Origin: Pseudomonadota bacterium
GTDB lineage: Bacteria; Pseudomonadota; Gammaproteobacteria; Burkholderiales; Burkholderiaceae
Direction: 5' to 3'
DNA: 32,177 bases
Assembly: GCA_021783435.1 (NCBI GenBank)
Contig: JAJXUC010000025.1
Coordinates: forward strand, 1-32,177
The first letter of the stretch is position 1; every line of letters starts with the position of its first letter. Under the pieces are notes generated by a model. The model did not search any database and had not been told where the DNA came from. It was given only the letters and a program-made list of their open reading frames with translations. The position numbers and the translations under genes are program-made. Below are positions 7,943-16,867 of the stretch, in pieces.

Positions 7943-7943
7943 G

Positions 7944-8513
7944 TCAGCAGTCCGCCTGCTGGATCAACGACTTCGGCCGCGCAACCGATTCGGGCGCGCC
8001 GCGGCCCAGGGGCCGCGCTGGAACACCGGCCACGGTCACGCCGGCGCCGACGTCATGGACGACGACGGACAAAGCGCCCACGCGGCAACCGGCGCCGAGC
8101 ACGACGCCGCCCAACACCTGCGCAAAAGCGCCCAATTCCACATCGTCCTCCAGAACCGGGACCGGGCCTCCCTCGGACTTGTTGCCGATGGTCACGCCTT
8201 GGCGCAGGGTACAGTTCTTGCCGATTTTCGCGCCGGGATGCACGAAGATGCAGCCGAAGTGAAAAATGCGCAGCCCGCCGCCGATCTCCGCCTCCTTGGG
8301 CAAGCTGATGCCGGTCCAGGTTTCGACCCAACGGAACAAAAGCCAATAGAGCTTGGTCCTGATGCGCTTGCCGACGCCGGGAGCCATGGAGTCGACCCGG
8401 CGCCCGTAGCGATACACGAAGATCGCCCAGATCGACTGCTCCTTGAAGAAAGGGCGCGTCATGCCGAGCCGCTGCAGATCCTGCTGCCAGTCCGGATCGT
8501 TTTTGAGCAACAT
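7944..8513 (-). CDS. Serine acetyltransferase-like hexapeptide protein, probable EPS O-acetyltransferase
   Basis: This protein of 189 residues has a left-handed beta-helix in its second half (about 75-165), seen as hexapeptide turns EIGGGLRIFHFGCIFVHPG, AKIGKNCTLRQGVTIGN and VVLGAGCRVGALSVV, closing with AGVPARPLG. This is the CysE-like layout. However, the DHxTG-type active-site segment of CysE is replaced by FHFGCIF, and the long CysE N-terminal domain is missing. With no cysteine-synthesis gene nearby, acetylation of the polysaccharide repeat is more likely than serine acetylation. The ATG at 8511-8513 shares its last base with the upstream TGA (TGATG). A longer frame upstream to 9272 is a shadow of the polymerase gene. 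Confidence 0.85.
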   Translation of the reverse strand: MLLKNDPDWQQDLQRLGMTRPFFKEQSIWAIFVYRYGRRVDSMAPGVGKRIRTKLYWLLFRWVETWTGISLPKEAEIGGGLRIFHFGCIFVHPGAKIGKNCTLRQGVTIGNKSEGGPVPVLEDDVELGAFAQVLGGVVLGAGCRVGALSVVVHDVGAGVTVAGVPARPLGRGAPESVARPKSLIQQADC

Positions 8514-9985
8514 CACCGTCCCCGCTGCGCCGCCCGCGCCAGCGCAGGCCGTTCGAACACGGTGTCGTGCGTCGGCTGCGGCTTGGCTGCGGCCTGCGCC
8601 ATGCGCCGGAAATGGAGACTGACCCCGGTGCCGAGGACGAACCAGAGATACCAGTTGTAGACCAGGTAGTCGAGCATGTTGTCGGACACGGAAACCAACG
8701 CGAACTCCAGCACCAGCATCAAGAGCAAAAAACCCTCCATGCGGTCGGTCTTGCGCACGCCCGCGACAAGCGCTCCGGTACCGAGGAGCAGCCAGACGAA
8801 GCCGCTCAGGCCCATCACCCCGCCGTCGAAGAACACCTGCATGTACACGTTGTGCGCGGGCGGGCCGACGCCGTTGCTCAGCGGATAGAACAGCCGTGAG
8901 TAGAACTCGTAGGACTCCTTGCCGTAGCCGAACAAATAGTGCGACGGCTCCATGAAGCGCAGCGCCGCAGTCCACATCTCCTTGCGCCAGGCGAAGGAGT
9001 TGAGGGGCTGGTAGTACATGCCGCTGTTGCCGGTGGTGAGTTCGCTGATGCGTTCCCGCACGTCGGGCAGCAACAACGAGGCGAATCCGGCGATGACGAG
9101 CAGAGGGAGCAATTTGCGCTCCATCACGAGGCTGTAGGCGAGGAAGAAGAACGCCATGGCGCCCCAGGCGCTGCGCGTCTTGGTCGTCATCAGCAGGGCC
9201 AGCAAGACCAGGATGTAGAGCGGCAGCAGGCGCCGCACCCGCGGACCGACGGCGAGGACGCCGCCGCGCCAAACCACGAACAGCAGCGACACCATCAGCA
9301 CCAGATAGAAGGCGAAGATGTTCGGGTGCGAGAAGGTGCTGTCGATGCGCAATCCCACCTGGAAGTCGTGGAAGCCAGTGTGGGTGACGATCTGGTACAG
9401 GCCGTAGAGCGTGGGGCCGATGGTCGACAACAGCACGGCCCGCAGCCAGGCGTCGTGACTGGCTTTATCACGCACGTAGACGAAGGCGAGCAAGAAGATG
9501 GCGGCGTTGGACAGCAGGCTGAGGTCGTTCTTGATCCCCGGCACCAGCCGCGGGGTGATGGTCAAGGTGCCGACCATGACCACGAGCAAGGGCAGCCAGG
9601 TCTGAAGCAGCAGACGCTTCACCGGGATGCGCTGGCGGTTGAGCAGTTCCATGACGATGAGGCCGATGACCAGGCCGTTGAGCAGACCGCCCAGGCCGAT
9701 GGCCGAGCTGCCGCCGCCGATCTTGGTCATGTTCAGCATCGGATCGAGATTGGCACGGAACAGAATGATGAGCCACAGCAAGGTTTGCCTTGCATAGATG
9801 AACAGCAGGCCCAGGACGAAAGCGGCAGGTAGCGCGACGAGCAGGGCCAGATGGATGTGGCCGCCAAGGTTCAGCCGACCGACGACGTAACCCGCCAGCA
9901 GGGCCAGCGCACCGCCGCCCAGAATCGTCAGCGCCAGCAGCGTGCGCTGGCGCGGTTGGGCAGGTGAGGCAAGCGGTCGTGCCAT
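8513..9985 (-). CDS. Wzy/O-antigen-ligase-type membrane polymerase
   Basis: This integral membrane protein of 490 residues has about ten or more hydrophobic segments. The central periplasmic-loop signature is present: GLRIDSTFSHPNIFAFYL at 211-228, followed by a membrane stretch ending MTTKTRSAWGAMAFF (266-280). This RxxSTFxHPN / TxTRSAW pattern is shared by O-antigen ligases and Wzy polymerases. Next to Wzx-, Wza- and Wzc-type genes, and with no LPS core genes, polymerisation of flipped repeat units at the periplasmic face is the more likely job. The start ATG 9985 lies 14 bp after the EpsG stop and has no strong ribosome binding site, consistent with coupled translation. Confidence 0.88.
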   Translation of the reverse strand: MARPLASPAQPRQRTLLALTILGGGALALLAGYVVGRLNLGGHIHLALLVALPAAFVLGLLFIYARQTLLWLIILFRANLDPMLNMTKIGGGSSAIGLGGLLNGLVIGLIVMELLNRQRIPVKRLLLQTWLPLLVVMVGTLTITPRLVPGIKNDLSLLSNAAIFLLAFVYVRDKASHDAWLRAVLLSTIGPTLYGLYQIVTHTGFHDFQVGLRIDSTFSHPNIFAFYLVLMVSLLFVVWRGGVLAVGPRVRRLLPLYILVLLALLMTTKTRSAWGAMAFFFLAYSLVMERKLLPLLVIAGFASLLLPDVRERISELTTGNSGMYYQPLNSFAWRKEMWTAALRFMEPSHYLFGYGKESYEFYSRLFYPLSNGVGPPAHNVYMQVFFDGGVMGLSGFVWLLLGTGALVAGVRKTDRMEGFLLLMLVLEFALVSVSDNMLDYLVYNWYLWFVLGTGVSLHFRRMAQAAAKPQPTHDTVFERPALARAAQRGR

Positions 9986-9999
9986 CGCTTCGGGGGCGT

Positions 10000-10965
10000 T
10001 CAGCGCCGGTTGAGCACGCTGCCCACCAGGCTCAGCCCGGCGTGCTGGATGGCGCTGGCCGCCGCCCGCACGTCGGCGGCGGCGCTGAGATGCTGGTCGA
10101 CCATGAGCAGCGCGCCTTGCGTGGCCGCGCAGACGGGCAGGATTTCGGCGAGGTGGGTGGGCGCAGTGTTGACGAGAATGACGTCGAAGACCTCCGCGTT
10201 GAGCGCCAGCAACTCGGCAAAGGTTGGTCGCGCCAGCAGCTCGGCCGGATTGGGCGGCTGGGTCCCGGCACTCAACACAGTGAGGCCAAGCAGCGGTTCG
10301 ATGCGCACCGCCGCCTCGGAGCCGGCACGGCCGATCAGCACGTCCGACAGGCCGTGACGCACCGGAAGATTGAACAGCTCGTGCAGCATCGGCCGGCGCA
10401 GATTGGCGTCGATCAGCAGGGTGCGTTCGCCAAGCTGGGAGAACACGATGGCCAGGTTGGCCGCCAGGTTGCTCATCGAACCCGTCGGTCCGGTGCCGAC
10501 AAGGGCGAGGCTGCGCTGTCCGGTGCCAAACCAGCGCAGCATGAGCTGACTGCGCAAGGCGCGCAGTTGCTCGACCTGCGGCGTGAAAGGCTGATAGGCC
10601 GCCACGAGTTCATCGCTGAACCCATTCGCCCCCGGGGCAAGGTAGGGGTAATCGAACTGCTGCGACAAGGCGAGCAGGATGTCCTGCTCGCTGACCAGGC
10701 CAAGCCGCACGGCGGCGTCGCCGAAGCGAAGGTTCTTGGCCTTCTGCAGCCGCAGCACGCGCTCGGCGTCCGCCGCGCTGAGCTTGCCCGAGTCGAGCAG
10801 CAGCTGGCCTAGTTTCAGGTCCTTGCCCAGCGCCATCGGGACGGTGGCGCTGGATCGCGTTTCGGCAGGCAGTACGCTCATGGGATTGTTCTGGTTGTTC
10901 GCCGTCTGGCGGCGCGCAACGCGCCCCACCAAGATCGGCTCGTGGTCGGTCGGGGCGTCCATCAT
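10000..10965 (-). CDS. epsG: EpsG-type chain-length ATPase with degenerate nucleotide motifs
   Basis: This protein of 321 residues has an N-terminal MshEN/T2SSE_N-like region (about 50-110, KLGQLLLDSGKLSAADAERV) and a C-terminal ParA/BY-kinase-like domain ending GSVLN, the layout of EpsG proteins that partner EpsF. EpsG normally carries a Walker A of the type GxGR/KS, a Walker A' with DADxR and a Walker B with VDT. Here the Walker A region reads VGTGPTGSMSNLAAN with no Lys or Arg, Walker A' reads LLIDANLRRP and Walker B reads ILVNTAP (Asn266 in place of Asp). There is no Tyr-rich tail. It may be a regulatory pseudo-ATPase. The ATG at 10965 overlaps the EpsF stop (ATGA). ATG 10881 is a possible later start. 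Confidence 0.85.
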   Translation of the reverse strand: MMDAPTDHEPILVGRVARRQTANNQNNPMSVLPAETRSSATVPMALGKDLKLGQLLLDSGKLSAADAERVLRLQKAKNLRFGDAAVRLGLVSEQDILLALSQQFDYPYLAPGANGFSDELVAAYQPFTPQVEQLRALRSQLMLRWFGTGQRSLALVGTGPTGSMSNLAANLAIVFSQLGERTLLIDANLRRPMLHELFNLPVRHGLSDVLIGRAGSEAAVRIEPLLGLTVLSAGTQPPNPAELLARPTFAELLALNAEVFDVILVNTAPTHLAEILPVCAATQGALLMVDQHLSAAADVRAAASAIQHAGLSLVGSVLNRR

Positions 10966-12320
10966 CGCAAAAACAAGGGTCGAATCTGCACCGTGCCCAG
11001 AAGCGGAGCACCGGTCAGATCGATGACTTCCTGAACGGAGCGCACTTTGCGCTGCAGCTGTTCGAGCAGCAAGGCCAGCAAAACGCCCAGGATGAGGCCG
11101 AGCGCGGCACCCAGCGCGGCCTTGACCAAGGCGCGCGGGCCGATGGGCTCCATCGGGGCGACGGCGCGGCTGAGCACCGACATGTCGGTCTGGTCCGACT
11201 TGGACAGCAACTCGCTTTCCTGATAGCTGCGCAGCGTGGCGTCGTAAAGCCGCTGCGCATTGGTCACCTGCTGCACCAGGAACTGGCCCTCGGCCTTGAG
11301 GGTGTTGTCGGCGATCATCCGCTTCTGCTGGGCCTGCACCGCCGCCCGCATATCGGCCATGCTCTGCCGCGAGGCCTGTGCCGTGGCCTGCACCGCGCGT
11401 TGCACCGCGGCGACCTGCTGGCTGAGTTTGCGCTGCAGGCTGCTCACCTCGGCCTGCGCGGCGATGTACTGCGGATTGTTGGCGCCTTCGGTCTGCGCGA
11501 GCTGGCTGAGCTTGGCCTGTGCCTGAGCCAGACTGGTCTTGAGCGCTTGCACCACCGGGTCACGCATCACGTCGGCGTTGTGTTCGCCCAGAAGCTGGGC
11601 CTTGGACAGATCGCCGTAGTTCTGCGCCGCGGCGATGGCCTGCTGCGTGACGAGGGCCTGGAGCGGCAGCGAGGCCTGCCCATCCTTCTCGGACAGGATG
11701 ACGCCATGTTCTTTCTGGTAGGCGATGAGTTTGGACTGTGCCTGTTCGATCTTGGCCTGCATGGTCTTGAGCTGGCTGGCGTACCACTGGGCCGTGCGCT
11801 GCGCGGGTCCGGTCTTCAGCGCCAGATTGGTCTGGACGTAGGCGTCGAGAAAAGCGTTGGTGATCCGCGCAGCCTGCTCGGGGTCGCGCGCGGTGTAGCT
11901 GAAACTGATGACGTTGTCGCGATCGGAGGTGTTGACCTTCAATTGCGACAGCAGATGCTGAGCGATCCACTCACGCAGGGAACTGACGCCTGGCGGGAGC
12001 TTCGCCGCCTGGGCGGCGTACAGCCTTTGGTAAGCCTGGTCGTCGGTCAGGTGCAGCATGTCCACCACTTTGAGCGCCGTGGTGCGGTTGGTCAGAATCA
12101 TCGCCTGGGTGTTGAGATAGGCCGGCATCAGCATGCCCTGCATCTGCGCGCGTGTCACCGGGTTGACGTACTGGCTGTTGATCACAACGGAGGCCGTGGC
12201 CATGTAGTGCTTGGGCAGCATCTTCGCGGTGATGCCCGCCGCCGCCGCCGCAAGCACGGTGAGCGCGGCGATGACGAACCAGCGGGCGCGCAGAACAAGC
12301 AGAAATCCCTGAAGGTCCAT
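10962..12320 (-). CDS. epsF: EpsF-type chain-length determinant (polysaccharide co-polymerase)
   Basis: This inner-membrane protein of 452 residues has the Wzz/Wzc architecture: a membrane helix at about 14-33, a long periplasmic section rich in Gln/Ala heptads (about 170-370, coiled coil) and a second helix at about 398-418 preceded by the Pro-containing segment APMEPIGPRALVK. No kinase domain is fused; the cytosolic partner is the next gene, EpsG. The pair should set polymer length and link the Wzy polymerase to the outer-membrane exporter. AGGAG six bases before ATG 12320 overlaps the stop codon of epsE, showing tight coupling. Confidence 0.92.
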   Translation of the reverse strand: MDLQGFLLVLRARWFVIAALTVLAAAAAGITAKMLPKHYMATASVVINSQYVNPVTRAQMQGMLMPAYLNTQAMILTNRTTALKVVDMLHLTDDQAYQRLYAAQAAKLPPGVSSLREWIAQHLLSQLKVNTSDRDNVISFSYTARDPEQAARITNAFLDAYVQTNLALKTGPAQRTAQWYASQLKTMQAKIEQAQSKLIAYQKEHGVILSEKDGQASLPLQALVTQQAIAAAQNYGDLSKAQLLGEHNADVMRDPVVQALKTSLAQAQAKLSQLAQTEGANNPQYIAAQAEVSSLQRKLSQQVAAVQRAVQATAQASRQSMADMRAAVQAQQKRMIADNTLKAEGQFLVQQVTNAQRLYDATLRSYQESELLSKSDQTDMSVLSRAVAPMEPIGPRALVKAALGAALGLILGVLLALLLEQLQRKVRSVQEVIDLTGAPLLGTVQIRPLFLR

Positions 12321-12328
12321 GGCGGCTC

Positions 12329-13129
12329 CTAGAACAGGCTTTGCCCGATGTCGATCACATCGTTGGCGCGAATGGGCACGCCAGCATCTGCGGCAATGGC
12401 GTCGAGCTTGCCATCGGCGCCGGGACGGCGGATTTCCGCGCCGCGGAGGGTGCCGCGCCGCGTCAGGCCACCGCCCAGAGCGATGGCCTGCAACAGGGTC
12501 ATTCCTGGCTCAAGCCGGTAAGCGCCCGGCTTCTGCACCTCGCCTTCGATGTAGAACACCGGCGCCTGCGGCACATAGATCACATCGCCGCTGGCGATGG
12601 TGGGATCGGCAGCGGGCGCGGAACCGTCGAACAGGCCTGCGAGGCGGATCGGGGTGTCCACCCGCTTGCCGTTCTGATCGCGCTGCAGGATCACCGTGTT
12701 CGCGCCGGTGGGACTCACGCCGCCAGCCTGCGCGAGCAGGTCCGTGAGCCGACTGTCCCGCTGCAGCACGTATTGGCCCGGCTTGTTGACATTGCCGAGC
12801 ACCACGGCCTGCTGGCTGGAATACTTCTTCACCAGCAAATTGACGTAGGGCTTGAGGATGAACCCGCCCTCTTTCAACTTGGCGGCGATGGCCTTGCCTG
12901 CGCTGGTGGGACTCATGCCGCCGATGGTGACATAACCCACCAGCGGCAGCACCACCTGGCCCTGTGCATCCACCTCGACAGCGGGCACTTGCAATTCGGG
13001 GTGGCCGTAGACGCTGACGCTGACGATGTCGCCAGTGCCGAGCATGTATTCCCCGGCGACAGCGGGCCCACCCCAGAACATGGTGGTCAAACCGGCCAGA
13101 AGTAGAAAGAGCAGATGAGGGATACGCAT
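12329..13129 (-). CDS. epsE: EpsE, Wza-type polysaccharide export protein
   Basis: This exported protein of 266 residues has a signal peptide cleaved near residue 25 (GGPAVAG), then a Poly_export domain (YMLGTGDIVSVSVYGHPEL, 28-46) and two SLBB-type beta-grasp repeats (VLGNVNKPGQYVL near 110 and IEGEVQKPGAYRLEPGMTL near 190). It lacks the lipobox Cys of E. coli Wza, so outer-membrane association may depend on EpsL or other partners. GGAGG lies nine bases before ATG 13129. It belongs to the secretion module with EpsL upstream and EpsF downstream. Confidence 0.92.
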   Translation of the reverse strand: MRIPHLLFLLLAGLTTMFWGGPAVAGEYMLGTGDIVSVSVYGHPELQVPAVEVDAQGQVVLPLVGYVTIGGMSPTSAGKAIAAKLKEGGFILKPYVNLLVKKYSSQQAVVLGNVNKPGQYVLQRDSRLTDLLAQAGGVSPTGANTVILQRDQNGKRVDTPIRLAGLFDGSAPAADPTIASGDVIYVPQAPVFYIEGEVQKPGAYRLEPGMTLLQAIALGGGLTRRGTLRGAEIRRPGADGKLDAIAADAGVPIRANDVIDIGQSLF

Positions 13130-13153
13130 GGCAGAACGGCCTCCGGTTGTGGA

Positions 13154-14449
13154 TCAGAACGCTTGTTGCAGGTTAAGGCTCACGGTGCGGTTGGCATAGC
13201 TGGCGTCAACCACATTGGAACTGCGGTTCGTGCGCGCAAGAAGTAGCGCAAGTTGGGTGCCAGGCCGGGGCAGATAGGCCAAGGTGAGGGCCCCGCCCTG
13301 GATGTTGTCGCGCCGGGTGGTCCCCGGAAAGAACGCTTGGTCGCGCGTCACTTCGGCCCCCATGCGCACGGCGGCGTCGACGTCCCAAGTCGCACTGAGT
13401 TGCGCACCGGTGACTACTTGATAGTTGGTGGTCAGGGTGTTGTAGGCCATCAGTTTGCGATAAAGCTTCATGCCCAACGCCGTCTTCTCAGTCACTGCGA
13501 GTTTGGCCTGCACATCGCCCACCGCGCCACGGAAGTCCAGTGACGGCAGGCTCGGCGCGGTGTACTGCATGTAGCCCGCCGTACCCGTCACCTGCCAGTA
13601 CGCCGCATCCGACCAGGAGAACTGCGCGGCGTTTTCGATCTGGTGGAAATCGGCGAGCGGCGCACCGCTGGTCTGCATCGCGGCGTTGGGGTAGCGGCCC
13701 TGCTGCAGCGACAACACGTAGCCAATGCTGTTGCCCGCTGCGCTGGTATAGCGCGGCCCCAGGCGGACCAGGCCGATATCCATGTCGTAGGGACGCTGGC
13801 TGGCCGCTCCGTTGCGGATACGGATCAATGCCGTATCCGCCGTCAGGGAAAACGGACCTTCAATGCGCCGCATACCCCCAGCGCTCAGCACCTGCTTGCG
13901 TACCACGTCGAGCACAGGAGCCTGCAGGATGGTCAGATCCTGCAACGCGGCGCGGTCGCTGGCTGAGGCATACATGCTCCAATGCGGGGTATGGTCGAGG
14001 TTATAGGTCAACGACACATCGTGACCGGTGAAATCCAGCACGCGGTAGTGGCTGTACTGCGTGCGTTCGACGAGAGCATGGCCGTGCAGGCGGCCAACCG
14101 CGCCGTCGTTGTCGAAACGCAAGCCGCCCTGCGCAGTGGTCCAGCAGTCGGACAACTGCGTATCGCCGAACAGGTTCTGCGCAACAGTGCCGCTGCTCAA
14201 CCCGAACAGATTGCTTGAACAAGTGTGCTGCAAGCGCAGCACCGGGTGCAGCCCCGGTGTGTCGGGCGCCCATGCGGGCGGAAATTCCGCGGCCTGCACG
14301 GGCAACGCTGCGCACAGCAGCCCTAGCGCGACAACGCCGCTGCCGAGGCGCCAAATCGGCCTGGGCCGCGCATCCCGCAGAGGCTGTGCGCGCCGCGGGC
14401 GGCGTGAGACATGAGTGGACAGGAGCATGGTCGTGGTCGCTTTACGCAC
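13154..14449 (-). CDS. epsL: EpsL-like outer-membrane beta-barrel protein
   Basis: Up to 431 residues. A charged N-terminus and a hydrophobic signal (LGSGVVALGLLCAALPVQAAEF) lead into a mature region of alternating polar and aromatic strands (YQVVTGAQLSATWDV, GGALTLAYLPRPGTQLALLL) that ends NRTVSLNLQQAF. The terminal Phe is the classic outer-membrane assembly signal. This matches EpsL, the barrel found with EpsE/F/G in betaproteobacterial EPS loci and proposed to help the polymer cross the outer membrane. The start is uncertain: GTG 14449 overlaps the upstream TAA by a few bases, and ATG 14428 follows it by 13 bp. Neither has a good ribosome binding site. Confidence 0.85.
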   Translation of the reverse strand: MRKATTTMLLSTHVSRRPRRAQPLRDARPRPIWRLGSGVVALGLLCAALPVQAAEFPPAWAPDTPGLHPVLRLQHTCSSNLFGLSSGTVAQNLFGDTQLSDCWTTAQGGLRFDNDGAVGRLHGHALVERTQYSHYRVLDFTGHDVSLTYNLDHTPHWSMYASASDRAALQDLTILQAPVLDVVRKQVLSAGGMRRIEGPFSLTADTALIRIRNGAASQRPYDMDIGLVRLGPRYTSAAGNSIGYVLSLQQGRYPNAAMQTSGAPLADFHQIENAAQFSWSDAAYWQVTGTAGYMQYTAPSLPSLDFRGAVGDVQAKLAVTEKTALGMKLYRKLMAYNTLTTNYQVVTGAQLSATWDVDAAVRMGAEVTRDQAFFPGTTRRDNIQGGALTLAYLPRPGTQLALLLARTNRSSNVVDASYANRTVSLNLQQAF

Positions 14450-15899
14450 GTCGCACCAGCAACAAGCGAGACATCGAATGGACGAAGGGACGATTGGTCA
14501 GCATGTTCAGCAGCAGGTAAAGCGGCGCTGTGACCAGGGCGCCCGCGGCGAGCTGGATCAAGGGCAGGCTGAACTCGCGTGCGATCAGCACGGCCGGCAC
14601 CATCCCTGCCAGGGCCAGCAGCACCGGACGCAGGATCAGCACCATGAACTGCGCAAAACCAATGCCCGCCAAGGGGCGATAGATGCCGTACCACGCCGGC
14701 AGCATCAGCAGCGTCGCGGTGGCGGCCAGGCAGATCGCCAGCCAGAACGGACCGCGCATGGAACCGATCAAGATCGCTGGTACGGTGGCGGCCAGGACGA
14801 CCAAGTTCCAGCGCAGTTCCAGTTGTGCCAGGCCGACGCCGAGAATGAGGTCGCGGATCGGGCTGAACATGGCGCGCACATAGCCCACCACCGCCAGAAT
14901 GGACAGCAGATGCCCGGTGCCGTGCCATTCCGTGCCGAACAGCACCCGCACCAGCGGATCGGCGAACAGCGCCATGCCGACGTAGACCGGGGCGTTCAGC
15001 GCGCCGACCATGTTGAGGGTGGAGGCGGTGATGGCGCTGACTCGGGCGCGGTCGTGCTGCACGCTGGAGATCAGCGGAAAGCCAACCCGCGAAATGATCG
15101 GGTTGACGAAGGTCTGCAGCTGCTGCATGAAATTGCGCGGCACGCTGTACAGCCCCAGGCTGCTGGCCGGCACGAATCTGCCCAGCACGATGACGTCCAG
15201 GCTGCGGTTGACGTTGCTGATGATGGCGCTGGACACCGCGGCCAGGCTGAAATGGACGTAGGGCTGCAGTTCCCGCCAACTGATGTGCCAGCCCGGCTTC
15301 CAGTCCGCGGACAGGTAGAACCACGACAGCCCGCTGTTGACCACGGCGCCGGACAGGCTCGCCCAGACCAGGGTGTAGGGTCCGGCGCCCGTCATGGCCG
15401 TGAGCACAGCCACCATCATGCTGAAGGCCGCGGCCGCGGTTTCGATGATGGCCATGGGCTTGAAGCGCAAGTGTTTTTCCGCATTCATGCGGAACTGCGC
15501 GCCCACGCCGCTGACCAGGAAGGTCGCCGACGACAGGGCGAGCAGCGGGAACAGCCGCGGGTCACCGTAGATCCAGGCGACGAGCGGGGCGATGGCGAGC
15601 ACCACTGCGCCCAGCAGCACGGCGAAGATCACGCCGGCCCAGAACAGGCTGGAGCGCTCGCCCTCGGTGACATGACGGCGATGGATAAAGGCGCTGTTCA
15701 GCCCGGTGCCGTTGATCACCCAGGGAAAGGTCAGCACTGCAGCGACGATGGCCATGACGCCATAGTCCGCCGGGGTGAGGATGCGGGTCAGCAGCATCAC
15801 CTGAAGCAGTTGCACGATGGCCCCGGTGGCTGCGGAGACGGCCGTCCAGCGCACGGCGGAAAACGCCTTCTCCCTGATTCCTGTGGTTGGCTCGTTCAT
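14442..15899 (-). CDS. Wzx-type polysaccharide flippase (MOP superfamily)
   Basis: This integral membrane protein of 485 residues has about twelve or more predicted helices. The opening KAFSAVRWTAVSAATGAIVQLLQVMLLTRILTPADYG is the standard N-terminus of the lipopolysaccharide/O-unit exporter family, and GLYSVPRNFMQQLQTFVNPI matches its central repeat. It should flip the undecaprenyl-linked repeat unit to the periplasm, where the Wzy-type protein polymerises it. ATG 15899 lies 8 bp after the preceding glycosyltransferase stop. A longer frame up to 16742 is an artefact over that neighbour. Confidence 0.92.
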   Translation of the reverse strand: MNEPTTGIREKAFSAVRWTAVSAATGAIVQLLQVMLLTRILTPADYGVMAIVAAVLTFPWVINGTGLNSAFIHRRHVTEGERSSLFWAGVIFAVLLGAVVLAIAPLVAWIYGDPRLFPLLALSSATFLVSGVGAQFRMNAEKHLRFKPMAIIETAAAAFSMMVAVLTAMTGAGPYTLVWASLSGAVVNSGLSWFYLSADWKPGWHISWRELQPYVHFSLAAVSSAIISNVNRSLDVIVLGRFVPASSLGLYSVPRNFMQQLQTFVNPIISRVGFPLISSVQHDRARVSAITASTLNMVGALNAPVYVGMALFADPLVRVLFGTEWHGTGHLLSILAVVGYVRAMFSPIRDLILGVGLAQLELRWNLVVLAATVPAILIGSMRGPFWLAICLAATATLLMLPAWYGIYRPLAGIGFAQFMVLILRPVLLALAGMVPAVLIAREFSLPLIQLAAGALVTAPLYLLLNMLTNRPFVHSMSRLLLVRRA

Positions 15900-15907
15900 T
15901 GTTGGTT

Positions 15908-16849
15908 TCAGCGTAAGCCCGGGGCAGCGCGCAGGGCAAGGTATTGAATGAAGCCCCGCACCAGATACAGAAAAGGCCGGGTGGGGCGCCATGTGTATTG
16001 GCGACGCAGGGCAAGCAACATCATCTTGAGGATGGCCAGCTTGAAGCGGCTGTGCAACAGCGTCTTGGCATACATCGCGCCCTCGCCGATCAAGTAAAAA
16101 CGCCACAGGGCGGGCACGTCCGGGAGTTTTCTGCCGTGGTGGTGCCAAACCACGACGGCGGGCTCGTAGCGGCCGGCGCCGCCTGCGTCGCTGACCCGCA
16201 TTGCGACTTCCCAGTCCTCGCCGGCAAAGCGGGCGCCGGCGCCGAACACGGGATCGAATCCGCCTTGCTTGAGCAAGGCCGCGCGGCGAAAGGCCATGTT
16301 CGCGCCCTGAATGAATGCGCCGGGCACCGGCTGATGCGCCGGCACGTCGCGCGAAACCGTGGATTCGGCGATGGTCACCGGCGCGTCGTCCGGGTCGAAC
16401 AGCAGGATGCGCCCGGCGATGTAGTCCACCGCGTGGGTGCGGAAGGTGCGGGCAAGCTGTTCCACATAGTCGTGGGCGACATAGCAGTCGTCGTCGGTAA
16501 AACCGATCACCTGGCCGCGTGCCCAGGCAATGCCGGCGTTGCGTCCTGCGCCATTGCCGCGCGCCGGCTCGAACAGCGTGCAGGCAGGTACGTCGAGGTC
16601 GGCGATGAAGGCATCGGCCACGCTGCGGGTCGCGTCGGTGGAGCCGTTGTCCACGATCAGCAGTTCCCAGTGCACGGCGGTTTCCTGCCGGCGGAAATGA
16701 TGCAGGCAGGCCTCCAACTGCCGCGCGCGGTTGCGCGTGCAAACGATGACGCTGACCTCAATGTCGGAGGCGGTGACCCAGCGCCTGTTGGGCAGGGGCG
16801 AGGCAGCGGTCATGGCAGTGTGGGGGCGGGTCATGTCGACATTGGGCAT
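15908..16849 (-). CDS. Family 2 glycosyltransferase
   Basis: This soluble GT-A enzyme of 313 residues shows VSVIVCTRNRARQLEACL (32-49), LLIVDNGSTDAT (63-74), RGNGAGRNAGI, the metal-binding FTDDDCY (117-123), GANMAFRR and the acceptor-site FAGEDWEVAMRV. It transfers a sugar to the growing lipid-linked repeat on the cytoplasmic side; the sugar cannot be read from the sequence. ATG 16849 comes 18 bp after the pyruvyl transferase stop. M6 (16834) and M13 (16813) are alternatives, since conserved sequence starts only near residue 30. Confidence 0.9.
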   Translation of the reverse strand: MPNVDMTRPHTAMTAASPLPNRRWVTASDIEVSVIVCTRNRARQLEACLHHFRRQETAVHWELLIVDNGSTDATRSVADAFIADLDVPACTLFEPARGNGAGRNAGIAWARGQVIGFTDDDCYVAHDYVEQLARTFRTHAVDYIAGRILLFDPDDAPVTIAESTVSRDVPAHQPVPGAFIQGANMAFRRAALLKQGGFDPVFGAGARFAGEDWEVAMRVSDAGGAGRYEPAVVVWHHHGRKLPDVPALWRFYLIGEGAMYAKTLLHSRFKLAILKMMLLALRRQYTWRPTRPFLYLVRGFIQYLALRAAPGLR

Positions 16850-16867
16850 CGGTTTGGCGTCCGGCGG

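Noticed and set aside
5778..8308. Long + strand open frames of more than 500 codons opposite the GT2, GT4 and acetyltransferase genes
   Set aside because: No motifs and biased composition; the opposite strand carries clear, overlapping glycosyltransferase genes.
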